Notes: a model not told the origin generated them from the letters alone. 64,000 nucleotides of DNA from AM-0621 sp964386705 (GCA_964386705.1 CAYLTY010000007.1:1-64000), one strand, 5' to 3'; positions 25,266-36,200 are shown, counted from the stretch's first letter. Program-made: numbers and translations.

Positions 25266-27308
25266 TCAGGTTGCAGGTTGAGCGGATTTGACGCCGAGTC
25301 TTCCCGCCAGCCATGTTTCAAGCAGCAGCAGGCAGAAGCCTGCGACGAGCAGCCATTGCCAGATGCGTTGCCGGGATTCGAGTTCTCGGGCCTGTAGCAG
25401 GCGTTGTTCAGCGAGAGATTCTACCGTCTCGGCGTCGCGGACGGGTAACCCTACCGCGCGAAATTCGTCGATCCCTAAAGGAGTTGTACGGCTTTCTTGC
25501 GGATCAAGATTGACCGCAAAGTTCTGCGAGCTGGAACCGGTCTTCACCACATAGATGCCCGGCTCGGTCGTGATGAAAGTCGCTTCGGTCGGCGATTGTT
25601 CCGTTCCAGAGGGCGTCACTACCGTCTGCGAAACTCCCGCCGTGCTGTTGAGTTTCCCCAGCGGCAAGGCATCTCCGACGACCAGCCGCGTTGCAATGGG
25701 CTCTGCTCCTTTGAGGCTCGCCAGCAGATGGTTCAGCATCGGCACAAACTTGGACCACAGCACAAAGCGGCTGTCCTCACCGTGCCAGCCAAACAGGGAC
25801 AGGATGACGCTGCCCTGCCCGCTCTTGAGTTCGAGCAGCGCAGGTTCTTCGCCATCGAAGCGAGCGAGCACACGCGCGTCTCCTGCTGGCCCGGTGACCT
25901 TGCGGTGCTTCCAGATCTGCAGCTTGGTGAAATCGGCCAGCTTCGCATCGCTGAACGCGGAGAACAGCGGATGACCAAACTCAACGCTCGTCAGCAACGC
26001 GTAACCTTTGAGTTGTGCTTCTTCGAACTGCGGTGGGTTGGCCTGTTGCGCCAGGCCGAAAGCCTGTCGACAAAGCTCGGGCTGCGAGCCAATACATATG
26101 ACTGTCAGCCCCTCGGCGACCTGTTCCTGCAAGTGCTTGATGGCGTTCTCCGGCAGAGCGGCGGACACAATCGCCAATGCCGGACGATCAGCAGCTAGAA
26201 CGGGTTGGCCCGGCGCGGTGACGGAGAAATCGACCTCGCGGTCGGCAGTCGAGAGGAAGGCCCGCTGCAGATAGAAACGCAGATGTTGCGGTTCATCGGC
26301 GGGTTCATCGGCGAAGTGAACGATTCGCAGTTGCTGAGCAGTGGGACGCACGAACCACGCGACGTTATCGAATGATTCGCTGTCGCCCGTGAGCGTCACG
26401 CTGCCGGTTGCCGAGTTCATCTCGCCAACACGCAGAATTCGATTCTGTCCCGGCGGAACAGCAACGTCCTGCTCGGCACGGTCGACAGTGAGTTTCAGTT
26501 TCTCAGTGACGGCGTCTGCCGAGTTCTCCACTCTCACACGCAGCTGATTCGAGTCACTCGTGATGGGATGCACGCCGGCGTTGTTCTCGTTGCTTGCCTT
26601 CAAAAACTCAGGTTGAACGCGCACGTGTTCGGGCCAGGCAAAGCCCTGCAAGGCGCTCAATCGCGAGCCCTGCTGGAAATCTGAGATCACAACGAAGTCC
26701 ACCGGCGATTCGACTTTGCGGGACGCATCCGTCGTCGGGCGATGTTTCAAGAATAAACCGGCGGCGGCATCCATCACGCGCGCGAGATCCGTTCCGCGCC
26801 ACCCGGGAGTTAAAGACTTTAGACGCTCCTGCAGAGTGACAGTGCGAGCATCCGGCGCGAGTTGCTCCCATTCCTCAAAGGTGACCAGGGGTCGCAGTTC
26901 GGTATCAAATGCCGCGAGAGCGATCACATCCGCGGGCTTGGCCTGCTTGATGATGGCGGCCGCCCGTTCCTGAGCCAGTGCCCACAAGCCCGTGCGTCGG
27001 AGGCTGGCGCTGACATCCACCAGCACCGCAATGCGACGACCGGGGGCTTGCACCGTCTGCTCGTCGTTCTGCCGGAAGAAGGGCCGCGAAAAAGCCATCG
27101 CCAGCAAGGCGACCGCAGCGGCTCGCAGCAGCAGCAGCAGCCAGTGTTCGATGCGTGACCGCTTGGTGACTTTGGGCGGCGACGGCTGCAAAAACATCAG
27201 CGAGCTGAAGAGCACACGGCCGCGCGGCGTCTGCCGAATGAGGTGCAACAACACCGGTAACGCGACGAGGGCGAGTCCCGCGATGTACAGCGGCGTCAGA
27301 AAACTCAT
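25266..27308 (-). CDS. BatA/VWA-domain membrane protein
   Basis: The 680-residue product has the N-terminal BatA signature (LTPLYIAGLALVALPVLLHLI, then RVLFSSLMFLQP) with two membrane helices (about 5-24 and 56-75). A von Willebrand A domain follows, with MIDAS residues in DVSASL (98-103), and a long periplasmic region follows it. The last helix is near 652-672 (WQWLLVAGFCLLLLETWLAG). BatA-type proteins sit with MoxR ATPases and other Bat proteins in many planctomycetes and are thought to help membrane protein assembly or stress tolerance; no MoxR gene is in this window. It is followed closely by a small CxxC protein gene. The start is ATG 27308. It is divergent from the E1 dehydrogenase gene, 177 bases away. 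Confidence 0.9.
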   Translation of the reverse strand: MSFLTPLYIAGLALVALPVLLHLIRQTPRGRVLFSSLMFLQPSPPKVTKRSRIEHWLLLLLRAAAVALLAMAFSRPFFRQNDEQTVQAPGRRIAVLVDVSASLRRTGLWALAQERAAAIIKQAKPADVIALAAFDTELRPLVTFEEWEQLAPDARTVTLQERLKSLTPGWRGTDLARVMDAAAGLFLKHRPTTDASRKVESPVDFVVISDFQQGSRLSALQGFAWPEHVRVQPEFLKASNENNAGVHPITSDSNQLRVRVENSADAVTEKLKLTVDRAEQDVAVPPGQNRILRVGEMNSATGSVTLTGDSESFDNVAWFVRPTAQQLRIVHFADEPADEPQHLRFYLQRAFLSTADREVDFSVTAPGQPVLAADRPALAIVSAALPENAIKHLQEQVAEGLTVICIGSQPELCRQAFGLAQQANPPQFEEAQLKGYALLTSVEFGHPLFSAFSDAKLADFTKLQIWKHRKVTGPAGDARVLARFDGEEPALLELKSGQGSVILSLFGWHGEDSRFVLWSKFVPMLNHLLASLKGAEPIATRLVVGDALPLGKLNSTAGVSQTVVTPSGTEQSPTEATFITTEPGIYVVKTGSSSQNFAVNLDPQESRTTPLGIDEFRAVGLPVRDAETVESLAEQRLLQARELESRQRIWQWLLVAGFCLLLLETWLAGRLGVKSAQPAT

Positions 27309-27485
27309 GAGGCATCCGCTCTGTTTGAGGCCCGCGGCCGAAACCCCGGGCCGACAAATTCAACGAACCACGCACGGACGAGCATAGCGATAAGTTAACG
27401 TCTGGCCGCTTCAGGTTAGTATCCGTCGCACGAATTGCCGTCGGTATTTCCTCGCTGAGTCACTCCTAACGAAAGTTCGTCCGCA

Positions 27486-29510
27486 ATGCCCGCAAATTCA
27501 GCTGACGTTCAGCAACTCGCCGCGCTGTACCGCAGGATGCGTCTCATTCGGCAGACTGAGGAGCAACTGGCGAAGTGTCATGCGCGAGGACTCGTGCTGG
27601 GAGCGTGCCATACCTACGTCGGTCAAGAAGCGATTGCGTCGGGCGTGTGTGCGCACCTCGACAAGGATGATGTGGTCTTCAGCACGCATCGTGGTCACGG
27701 GCACGCACTGGCCAAGGGCATGCACCCGCGCGAACTGATTGCTGAGTTGTTTGGCCGTGAAATTGGCTGCTCGCGCGGCCGCGGCGGCAGCATGCACCTG
27801 TTCTCGCCCGAGATCGGTATGATGGGCACCAGCGGCATCGTCAGCCCGTGCATCCTGCAGGCCGCCGGAGCGGGCTACAGCTTCAAGCTGATGAAGACGC
27901 CGCACGTTGCTGTGGCGTTCTTTGGCGATGGAGCGGTCAACAACGGCGCGTTCCATGAAGGTCTGAACCTGGCTGCGATCTGGAAGCTGCCGGTGCTTTT
28001 CATTTGTGAAAACAATCAGTTCGCGACGGAAGTGCCGTTCTCGTATTCAAGCGGTATCTCGGATGTCGGTCGTCGAGCGGCGAACTACGGACTGCCGGGT
28101 TTCGAGGTTGATGGCAACGATGTGCTGGCCGTGACGGCCGTGGCTGGAGAAGCCGTACAGCGTGCGCGAACTGGCGGCGGTGCGACGTTGATTGAGTGCA
28201 AGACCTATCGCACTCGACCGCACGCCGAGGGCATGGGCGATTTCGGATATCGCACGCGCGAAGACGTCGACGCCTGGAAGCTGAAGTGTCCGCTGAAGCG
28301 ATTGCGCGACCAGGTCGCCAGCCGCGGCGCTGAGATTGGATTGTCTACGGGAGCTTCTGCGGAGGTGTTATCAGCGTTCGATGCCATTGATGCCGAGATC
28401 GACGAGTTGGTCGTCGCGGCCACGAAGGACGCCGAAACAGCCGCGTGGCCTGACGGACAAACCGCGACTAATCACATCTATGCCAAGCCGCATGTCGTGG
28501 CTGAAGCCGCAGCGGAACATCCGCCTGCAGACGCCCGTGAGACATCCTTCGTGGCCGCGACGACGGAAGCTCTGAAGTACGAAATGGGCGTCAATCCGGG
28601 CATTTTCGTCATGGGCGAGGGCATCGGTAAGCGTGGTGGCAACTTCAAAACAACCAACGGCTTGTATGACCTGTTCGGTCCCGAGCGTCTGTGTGATACG
28701 CCGATCGCCGAACGCGGTTTCGTCGGCTTGAGCTGCGGCGCCGCGATGACAGGCACGCGACCGATTATCGACTTCATGTTCATTGATTTCATCAACGACG
28801 CATTCGGCGAACTCGTGAATCAGATCGCGAAGATGCAATACATGAGCAGCGGGCGGCTGAAAATGCCCGTGCTGCTGCGTGGCTGCATCGGCATTGGTCA
28901 CTCGGCAGCGACGCACCATTCCAGCAGCTTTCATTCGGTCTACAGCCACATTCCCGGCTTGCGAGTGGTCATTCCGTCGCGGCCTTACGACGCGAAGGGC
29001 CTTTTCCATCACGCGCTGCGCTGCAATGACCCGGTGCTGTTTCTGGAGCATCGCGAGTTGATGTCGATCAAGGGACCAGTACCCGAAGAGCCCTACGAAA
29101 TCCCGTTCGGTAAGGCCGTTGTTCTGCGCGAGGGCACCGATGTAACGGTCGTCGGCATCGCGATGATGGTGCACCGCACGTTGACCGCCGCCGAGCAACT
29201 GGCGACTGAAGGGATTTCCGTTGAAGTGATTGACCCGCGCACGGTCTCTCCACTCGATACCGCAACGATCTTGAAGTCAGTCGCCAAAACGGGGCGGCTA
29301 CTGATTGTCGATGAAGCTTATCCACCGTGCAGCGTGGCATCCGAGATCGCGGCCCAGGTCGTGGATGCCGGGTTCAATGATCTGGACGCACCAATCAAAC
29401 GTCTGAACGGCGCATTTACTCCGACACCTTACAGCCCGCCGCTCGAACGCGCAGTTGTGCCGTATCCTGAGGATATCGAACGCGCAATTCGTGATCTGCT
29501 GGATGAATAA
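27486..29510 (+). CDS. Fused alpha/beta E1 component of a thiamine-dependent 2-oxoacid dehydrogenase
   Basis: The 674-residue protein joins an alpha-type part (about 1-330) and a beta-type part (about 350-674) that are separate subunits in the classical pyruvate, branched-chain or acetoin dehydrogenase complexes. The alpha part carries the thiamine diphosphate motif FGDGAVNNGAFHEGLNLAA (about 147-165). The beta part carries EGIGKRGGNFK, FIDFINDAF, and PSRPYDAKGLFHHALR. The enzyme would decarboxylate a 2-oxo acid and pass the acyl group to a lipoyl E2 protein; no E2 or E3 gene is nearby, so the substrate is open. Start ATG 27486 is preceded by a modest purine stretch. The gene converges with the DUF4279 gene, 24 bases away. 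Confidence 0.92.
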   Translation: MPANSADVQQLAALYRRMRLIRQTEEQLAKCHARGLVLGACHTYVGQEAIASGVCAHLDKDDVVFSTHRGHGHALAKGMHPRELIAELFGREIGCSRGRGGSMHLFSPEIGMMGTSGIVSPCILQAAGAGYSFKLMKTPHVAVAFFGDGAVNNGAFHEGLNLAAIWKLPVLFICENNQFATEVPFSYSSGISDVGRRAANYGLPGFEVDGNDVLAVTAVAGEAVQRARTGGGATLIECKTYRTRPHAEGMGDFGYRTREDVDAWKLKCPLKRLRDQVASRGAEIGLSTGASAEVLSAFDAIDAEIDELVVAATKDAETAAWPDGQTATNHIYAKPHVVAEAAAEHPPADARETSFVAATTEALKYEMGVNPGIFVMGEGIGKRGGNFKTTNGLYDLFGPERLCDTPIAERGFVGLSCGAAMTGTRPIIDFMFIDFINDAFGELVNQIAKMQYMSSGRLKMPVLLRGCIGIGHSAATHHSSSFHSVYSHIPGLRVVIPSRPYDAKGLFHHALRCNDPVLFLEHRELMSIKGPVPEEPYEIPFGKAVVLREGTDVTVVGIAMMVHRTLTAAEQLATEGISVEVIDPRTVSPLDTATILKSVAKTGRLLIVDEAYPPCSVASEIAAQVVDAGFNDLDAPIKRLNGAFTPTPYSPPLERAVVPYPEDIERAIRDLLDE

Positions 29511-29534
29511 CGCGAGGCCACGCTGCCGTGACCG

Positions 29535-29933
29535 TCAGCTTGATCCTCGATACGTGTCGACGTCTATCGTGGCGCCGACCTCTGCCAGAAAGCGGAGTAC
29601 AGGTCCCGTGAATCCAATGATCGGAGTTGAGAGTTGGTCATCCAACGAGATCGTCAGGACCACATTGAGGCTGGCCGCTAATTCGTGACTCTTAATAAAG
29701 GCCGCCAGCTCTTTCACTTGAGGGGAGAGGCGGGCAACGACTTCATCCGCCATTTGATAGACGTCGATGATCTCAGCAGTCACCCTGCCAGTAGAAAACT
29801 GCCACGAGTTCAACTTCGGAAATGGCTCAGACCTTAAGCGAACTCGCGTTGGTTCAATGCCAATGACGCTCGTCAGTTGGTGAGGATCGAACTGATCTCC
29901 GACAACAGAGAAGTAAACCTCGCCTTGGTTCAC
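29535..29933 (-). CDS. DUF4279 protein
   Basis: The 132-residue product matches DUF4279: a short acidic N-terminal strand with VVGDQFDPHQLTSVIGIEPTRVRLR, then W at 'NSWQFSTG', and helices to the end. Function unknown. GTG 29933 has GGAG six bases upstream; GTG 29945 lies too close to its own ribosome site. It starts 31 bases after the sigma54 regulator stop on the same strand and may be the last gene of that transcript. Confidence 0.8.
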   Translation of the reverse strand: MNQGEVYFSVVGDQFDPHQLTSVIGIEPTRVRLRSEPFPKLNSWQFSTGRVTAEIIDVYQMADEVVARLSPQVKELAAFIKSHELAASLNVVLTISLDDQLSTPIIGFTGPVLRFLAEVGATIDVDTYRGSS

Positions 29934-29963
29934 GAACTTCTCCACCTTCCGTGCCAGAGCTAA

Positions 29964-31928
29964 CTACTCTTCTTCGGGCCGTTGAATGTCGTAAGCCTGC
30001 AGCTTGCGATCCAGCGTTGAGCGTTCGATATCAAGAATGCGAGCAGCTTCGCGCTTGACCCATTTGGTGAAGTGCAGCGTCGCTTCGATATGCCGTTTCT
30101 CCATTTCCGCGAGACTCACCGGCGCGTATGCGTCCCCGGTGTGAGCGCCAACATCCAGATGACTGAACTGGATGTCATCCGGCGCGATCGTCTGGCCTAC
30201 GGAGAACGAGAACGCTCGCTCAACGACGCTCCGTAGCTCTCGGACGTTGCCGGGCCAGTCGTACTTCAAGAGCGCATCAATGGCGCCTTCGCCGAACTCT
30301 TTGGAGGAGCGAGACTGACGATTGGCTGACACATGCAGGAAATGTCGGGCCAGTGCCTCAACGTCCTCACGGCGATCGCGCAGCGGTGGAACAGTGATCG
30401 TCAGCACATTCAGCCGGAAGAACAGGTCGCGTCGGAAATCACCGTCGCGCACAGCTTCCGGGAGGTTGCGATTGGTCGCTGCAACGACTCGTACGTTGAC
30501 ATCCACTGGAGTGTGTCCCCCGACACGTTCGAACGGTTGCCCCTCCAGCACACGCAGGAACTTCGCCTGCATGGTCGGACTCATCTCACCAATTTCATCG
30601 AGAAAAATGGTGCCCTTATGAGCCTGCTCAAACTTGCCGATCTTGCGGTCTGTCGCCCCGGTGAAGGCCCCCTTCTCATGCCCGAAGAGTTCGCTTTCCA
30701 GCAGTGACTCGGTCAGAGCTGCGCAGTTCACGGCCACAAACGGAGCATCCTTGCGGCTGCTGTTGGAGTGAATCGCGCGAGCGACTAGCTCCTTGCCAAC
30801 ACCGCTTTCGCCGCAGATCAATGTCGTCTGGTCCGACATCGCGAAGCGGCTGATTTCGCTGCGCAGTTGCAGCATGGCGGCGCTCTCGCCGATCAAATCG
30901 CTCTCGATGCGCAGCATTTCTTTGAGCGACTCGTTCTCGCGGCGAGCCTGCTTCAGGCTCGAGACCAGTTCCGTCTTTGAGAGCAACTTTCTCAGCATCG
31001 AACCGGCATGCTCGCCAACCGCCAGTGTGAACTCCAGTGCGTCGCGGTCGAGGCTCTGCTCAGCCTTCATGGAGTAGAGGTGGATCAGTCCCAGGATGTC
31101 ATCGCCATCGCGAATCGGAACGCAGATGACGCTGCGGGCATTCATCGAAGCCAGTGTGGTGAACTCTTCGCTGTCGTTCGAATGCGAAAAGTCCATCGCC
31201 AGAATACCGTTGCGTTCACGCAGGGCGGCGTCTGAAAGGCGATCCGAGACGCGGCTGTAAGGTAATTCTTCCGGAGCTTTGAACGCGACAAGTTTCAGAT
31301 TGCGAGTGGTCGGCTCCTTCGTGGTGTCACTGGGAACAAGCACCGCTCCAATGTCCGGGCGAACGACTTCAAACAGGCCGCGTAGCGTGACATCGGCCAG
31401 CGAAGACACATCTTCAGCCGCGCCCATCTCTACCACCAGCCGGTACAGGCCGGCTAACGGAATGCGGAGTTTCTCAGCCTCGACAGGGTCCTGCCGGTAA
31501 ACCGATTGTGAACGACGCTCGAGGATTTCGGCCGGCGTTTCTTCGGCGTCGGAGGCGAGAGTTGCGTCGTGCTGATCGCTGGTCGGTTCGAAATCCACCG
31601 ACTCCATCGGGCGATCCAGCGTCAGCGTGAAGAGCAAGAAGGACTTGCCGACATGAATCATGTCGCCTTCGCTGAGCCTGGTCGGATGAGCCAGGCGGGC
31701 GCCATTGAGGTTCGTCCCGTTGCTGCTCTCAAGGTCACGCACGACCCATTGTTCGCCCTGAGGGCAAACTTCGCAGTGGCGGCGGCTGCAACGGTTATCC
31801 GCCAGGGAGATGCGATTGGAATCGCCACGCCCAATTGAAACCGGCTTGCCGGGGTGCAATGTGTAGATGTCGCGCCAGTCGCGCCCCTCGCACAAGACGA
31901 GGTAAGCTATGCCCGCAGTTGAAGACAC
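29964..31928 (-). CDS. Sigma54-dependent transcriptional regulator with FHA and GAF sensor domains
   Basis: The 654-residue product has an FHA domain (about 10-105, IGRGDSNRISLADNRCSRRHCEV then SSNGTNLNG), a GAF-like domain (about 165-315), an AAA+ domain (about 345-575) with Walker A GESGVGKE (near 370), GAFTGA (near 418) and the Walker B LDEIGEM, and a C-terminal Fis-type HTH (about 610-650). GAFTGA is the loop that contacts sigma54, so it should activate sigma54 promoters. FHA binds phosphothreonine, which makes it a plausible receiver of Ser/Thr-kinase signals rather than His-Asp signals. Start GTG 31928 has GGAAAC about six bases upstream. It is likely the first gene of a transcript including the DUF4279 gene. 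Confidence 0.93.
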   Translation of the reverse strand: MSSTAGIAYLVLCEGRDWRDIYTLHPGKPVSIGRGDSNRISLADNRCSRRHCEVCPQGEQWVVRDLESSNGTNLNGARLAHPTRLSEGDMIHVGKSFLLFTLTLDRPMESVDFEPTSDQHDATLASDAEETPAEILERRSQSVYRQDPVEAEKLRIPLAGLYRLVVEMGAAEDVSSLADVTLRGLFEVVRPDIGAVLVPSDTTKEPTTRNLKLVAFKAPEELPYSRVSDRLSDAALRERNGILAMDFSHSNDSEEFTTLASMNARSVICVPIRDGDDILGLIHLYSMKAEQSLDRDALEFTLAVGEHAGSMLRKLLSKTELVSSLKQARRENESLKEMLRIESDLIGESAAMLQLRSEISRFAMSDQTTLICGESGVGKELVARAIHSNSSRKDAPFVAVNCAALTESLLESELFGHEKGAFTGATDRKIGKFEQAHKGTIFLDEIGEMSPTMQAKFLRVLEGQPFERVGGHTPVDVNVRVVAATNRNLPEAVRDGDFRRDLFFRLNVLTITVPPLRDRREDVEALARHFLHVSANRQSRSSKEFGEGAIDALLKYDWPGNVRELRSVVERAFSFSVGQTIAPDDIQFSHLDVGAHTGDAYAPVSLAEMEKRHIEATLHFTKWVKREAARILDIERSTLDRKLQAYDIQRPEEE

Positions 31929-32090
31929 GTTGGTTTCCGGAGTCGATTGAAGATCAATGCGTGGATGGGACGTCTGAAGCAGTAAGCCACCACACTGACC
32001 CCACCCGACTGCAGGCTGGTAGACAGTGTTGATCGGATTTCTCAGAGCCGCCTTGCGATCGATGCTTGCCGAACCCAGGCCCCAGCGACG

Positions 32091-32342
32091 TCAGGCTTCG
32101 ATCAATCGACTCTGCGCATCGACCAACGCTGAGTCAAAACTGCATTCGTGTTGCAGCAAATTCTCAAGGGCTACAGCGACAACCGCGTATGCGTCAGCAG
32201 CGCCCTCATGAAACTTCTGAGTGAGAGCAGCCTCAGAGATGTCAGGGTCGTTCAGCCCCGAATTTCGGCCAAAGTCAACGGCCGCCTGACGGTGAATTCG
32301 CGCTTCAACCTGCAGGACATCAACGATGTGTTGGAGATCCAT
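32091..32342 (-). CDS. Small unknown protein
   Basis: The 83-residue product (ATG 32342) is mostly helical and amphipathic, with hydrophobic residues spaced for helix packing, e.g. AYAVVAVALENLLQ. I do not recognise it. The ribosome site is weak. It sits 162 bases before the sigma54 regulator start on the same strand, and its opposite-strand frame of similar length looks less protein-like. It could be a genuine small gene or a leader ORF. Confidence 0.5.
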   Translation of the reverse strand: MDLQHIVDVLQVEARIHRQAAVDFGRNSGLNDPDISEAALTQKFHEGAADAYAVVAVALENLLQHECSFDSALVDAQSRLIEA

Positions 32343-33275
32343 GATGACTACTCAAATTCGTTAAAGCCTAGAGACGAAGAGACCCCGGCAGCGGTACAGC
32401 GTGTTACGACTGATCGCTCCGGGGTTGGCTTCTCGTTTTTACGTGAAAAACGGAGAATTCAATGAATAGCGCCGGCAATTGAAGTGACGAGAAGCCGTCT
32501 TCGTGCGAACAGCCGGAGAACCGACGGTTCGCTTGTAAGAGTCCCGCCGCTCTTCGAAACCAGACTGCCGTGGACCAACTAAGCAGCCTAGTTTCGAAGA
32601 GCGAGCGGGATATTGAACAACCCGAAAACCGGTAGGGCTTCGGGATAATCTCCGAACGGCCCGACCAGGTGGAAACCTCGCACTGAGGATCCGTTATTCC
32701 CACTTGTGGCTGCGGGCATGTAGCCACTCGTGAGTCACTGGTCGGGCACGGTCGCCTGTCTCTGGCACCTTAGAGAAAGCCGTGTGCCATCGCTCTGATT
32801 TTCCCAGGATTTGTCAGGAACCGCTAAATCACAACGGTTTTCAGAGCGAGTGATTGTCAGAGATCGTTTCGCACAAGGTCGCGATTTTGACCACGACGTA
32901 GCAATTTCGAACCCGTGTGCCGTTTTGCAATCTACGTGCTCGGTGGAATCAGACAACGTGCTGGGCCGAACGCGCAGTCGCGATTGCACGTTGCCGCAGA
33001 TCTGACGGTTGCCGCGTTCTTAACGATCGTAGCAGCCTTCACTTGCTCGCTGCTCGTATCGCTTCCGCCATCCTCAACCCAAATGCGAACGACGCTAGCG
33101 TTTACTGGTGCAATAGGAACGATCCTTACAGATTCGTGATGAGCCGCCGCCGCGACAGTAAAGATCGGTTGTTTGCGTAAATTTTGCCGACGCGTTTCTC
33201 GATCAACGATGGCCCTCGTTCTTTGAACGCGGGGATCACCTCTGAGCTTGCTGCTGTTGATCTGTGAGGGCCGTC
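32343..33275. other. Long intergenic region upstream of the giant gene
   Basis: This 930-bp stretch contains no frame with domain support. It holds the 13-bp inverted repeat at 32548-32603 and a smaller hairpin in which CCCGAA (32621-32626) pairs with TTCGGG (32639-32644). It presumably contains the promoter of the giant gene, but I could not assign boxes. The size and the hairpins leave room for a leader RNA or small RNA. Confidence 0.5.
32548..32603. repeat. Perfect 13-bp inverted repeat with 30-nt loop
   Basis: CGCTCTTCGAAAC (32548-32560) and GTTTCGAAGAGCG (32591-32603) are exact reverse complements. The loop has its own small CTGC/GCAG pairing, so the element folds into a two-tier stem. 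It lies about 670 bases before the giant gene. It may be a terminator, a regulatory RNA or a binding site; sequence alone does not decide. Confidence 0.6.
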
Positions 33276-36200
33276 ATGAGAATGCGTTACTGGTTGTCCG
33301 GGTTGTCGTATCGAGTGAAAGGATTGCAGCGAAGAGGACGACAATCGCGACGCACGACGCAGTTCCCGCTGTTTCTGTCGCGGTTCACTGCTCGGGCTGA
33401 GCAACTGGAAGCGCGGCAGATGCTGGCGGCGACCAATCCGTTTGTTGGCCCCGGCAATATTTATGGTGACGTGGGAGTCATCGCCGCTTCGCAGGTCAAC
33501 ACCTACACGCAGACTGCCGGTAGCCTGCACATTGAGCTGGGTGGAACCACGGCCGGAGCGGGCAACATCAATCCGCTGAGCGGCCATGACCAGATCAACG
33601 TCAGCGGCGCGGCGTCGCTCAACGGGACGTTGAAGGTCTCACTGGTCGACGGCTTTGAACCTCACGAAGGCGACACGTTCGACTTCATGAAGTTCGGCTC
33701 GGTCACTGGTAAGTTCAACGATGCTCAAGGTCTCTACGGCTTCGGCGATGGCACTCTGTACTTCGACGTCGTGCAGATGTCGGATCGGCTGCGGCTGGTG
33801 ACCAAAGGTCTGTCGAGTGGTGGCTTCCTGAAGACAGAATCCGAAGCCCTTAACGACACCGTCGGCGAGTTCCTCTCCGAGTACTTCCGGGACACCGCGA
33901 CCGACGTGCTGACCGTTCCACTCGACCTGACGGTGGATGAATTTGTCTCGGTCAGTGGCAGCGTCACCGTGCGCCGCAATCAGACGGCGAACGTGCCTAT
34001 CATTGAGACCGGCTCAGACGGCAAGCAGACCACACGCACTGTCGCCATGGACGTGCTAACTATCGCTGGATCGGGGTTGCATGCGTTCGTCGGATCGGGA
34101 GGCCCTTATCGCATTGATACAGATCTGACGGTTGATGCCGACAACGACGGCGATGCGACCAACGATCTCGAGGTCAACGAAAACGCCACTGGCTTGCTGC
34201 TCGATGACGTCCATTTCGGCGTGGCGGTGTTGCAACCGAAGGCGACTCAGGCCAATGCGAACCTGCCCTCACGTTTCCTGGCTGTGCAAGCCACCGCTGG
34301 CACAGCTGGGTTGGTAGGTACGGGTGATGCATTCACGCTGATCGCGAACGATGTGGATGTGGCCGTCAACCGTGGTGGTGCTCTCAAGAACGGCAAGGGT
34401 TCGGCGATTGCCGACTTCTCCGCGACGGACCTGGATGCCGACAGCAAAGCCGGGTTCACTCTGTCCGTCGTCGGTACCAAGAACAGTGTCGCGATTGATC
34501 TGCCCGGTCAGGCCGTGACGCGTGCGAGCGTGGGCAACGCCATTGTGGAAGTCTCTGACTTCATCCACTTGTCCGGAGCGTTGTCGATCGAACGCGGCAC
34601 GACGGCAGAGTTTGATGTCGTCACCACCAGGACCGACAACAAGACATCGACCGACAAAACGGAAATGCATGTGCTGACTATCGGCGGTTCGCACCTGCAG
34701 GCGTTTGTCGGCGCGAACGGTCCCTATCAGCGCGACCAGAACTTCGAACTCGACGAGAACAACGACGGCAATCCGTTCAATGACTTCGTCACGAATCCTG
34801 ACGCCGTCGGCATCACGGTGAGTGACGCCTCGTTCGGGGTGACTCTACTGTCCCCAGTCGACACTGAGGCCGGGCTGCCAAACTTCATCGCCGTGAGCGC
34901 CGAAGCCGCGCAGGCCGGGCTGGTTGGCGTGAGCGACGTGCAATTGGAAGGGTACGGCGTTGCGGTCTCATTCAATCGCGGTGGAGAACTCGCCGACAAG
35001 TCGGGCAAAGCCGTCATCAACTTTGAAACCAGCGATCCTGATGGTGATTCCAAGACCAAAGGCCTAAGCGTTTCAACGGGCACCGGCACTGCTCCAGTCG
35101 TCATTGACCTGCCCGGTGCTGAAGTCACTCAAGCCAGCATCGACAACGCGGTCATCGGCATCTCCGACTTCGTGTCGGTCGCGGGTGGCATCTCGATTGA
35201 ACAGGGCACGACGGCGAACGTGGCTCTGAATACGCGCACTTCCGATGGCAAGACCAAGGTCGAATTCGCGGAAGTCAACGTGCTGACCATTGGCGGCTCG
35301 CACGTGACGGCGTTCGTGGGAACGAACGGTCCGTATCAACATGATGAAGACTTCAGCGCAGACACCAACAGTGACAATAATCCCTACAACGATTGGGTGA
35401 CGAACCCCGAAGCGACCGGTGTCACCGTCAGCGATCTGTCCTTCGGCCTGGCGGTGCTGACCCCGACCGACGCGGATGCCGGGCTGCCCGAGTTCACCGT
35501 GATGAAAGCCCGCGCCGCGCAGGCGGGCTTGGTTGGAGTGGATTCCGTTTCGCTCGAAGCGCACGGCCTTGAAGTCGCCATTAATCCTCGCGAAGAACTG
35601 GAAGATGGTCGCACGGCGGTTATCGACTTCACGTACCCGGATTCCGATGCCATCACCATCACCACGACTGGCGAAGACTTCACGCTGGATCTGGAAGGCG
35701 AGGAACTCGTTCGAGCAACTGCGGCTCAAGCCCGCGTGCAACTGTCCGAGTTCGTCTCGGTCACCGGCGCGATTGCCTTTGAGCAAGGTCCCATTCGCAC
35801 GTTAACCGTTGAGCAACACAGCCCGGCTGGCGCAGCGCTCGGCCCGACCGTGATTAATCTCGATAATGTGGCTGAGGCCGCATATCGGCTCACACCCATC
35901 GTCGAGTTCGCAACCACGAACCGCATCGTGGTTGATACCGACACCGACACCATCCTGTTTCCGTCAGTGCATGGACTCACGACGGGCCAGAGCATCGTCT
36001 ACCGCACGGACGGCGATGCGATCGGTGGGCTGCAACCTGGAGCGACCTACACCGTCGAATCCGTCAGCAACACATCGCTCCGTCTACGTGATTCAGACGG
36101 AGAACTCGTTGATCTCACCAGCGACGCTGCAGGCTCTCATCAGTTCCTGCCGCTGGTCACCTTTCGCGCGGATAATGATCTGAGCCTTGGCGTTGATGTC

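Noticed and set aside
32148..32465. Plus-strand frame opposite the small helical protein
   Set aside because: It is less protein-like than the minus-strand frame and has no ribosome site.
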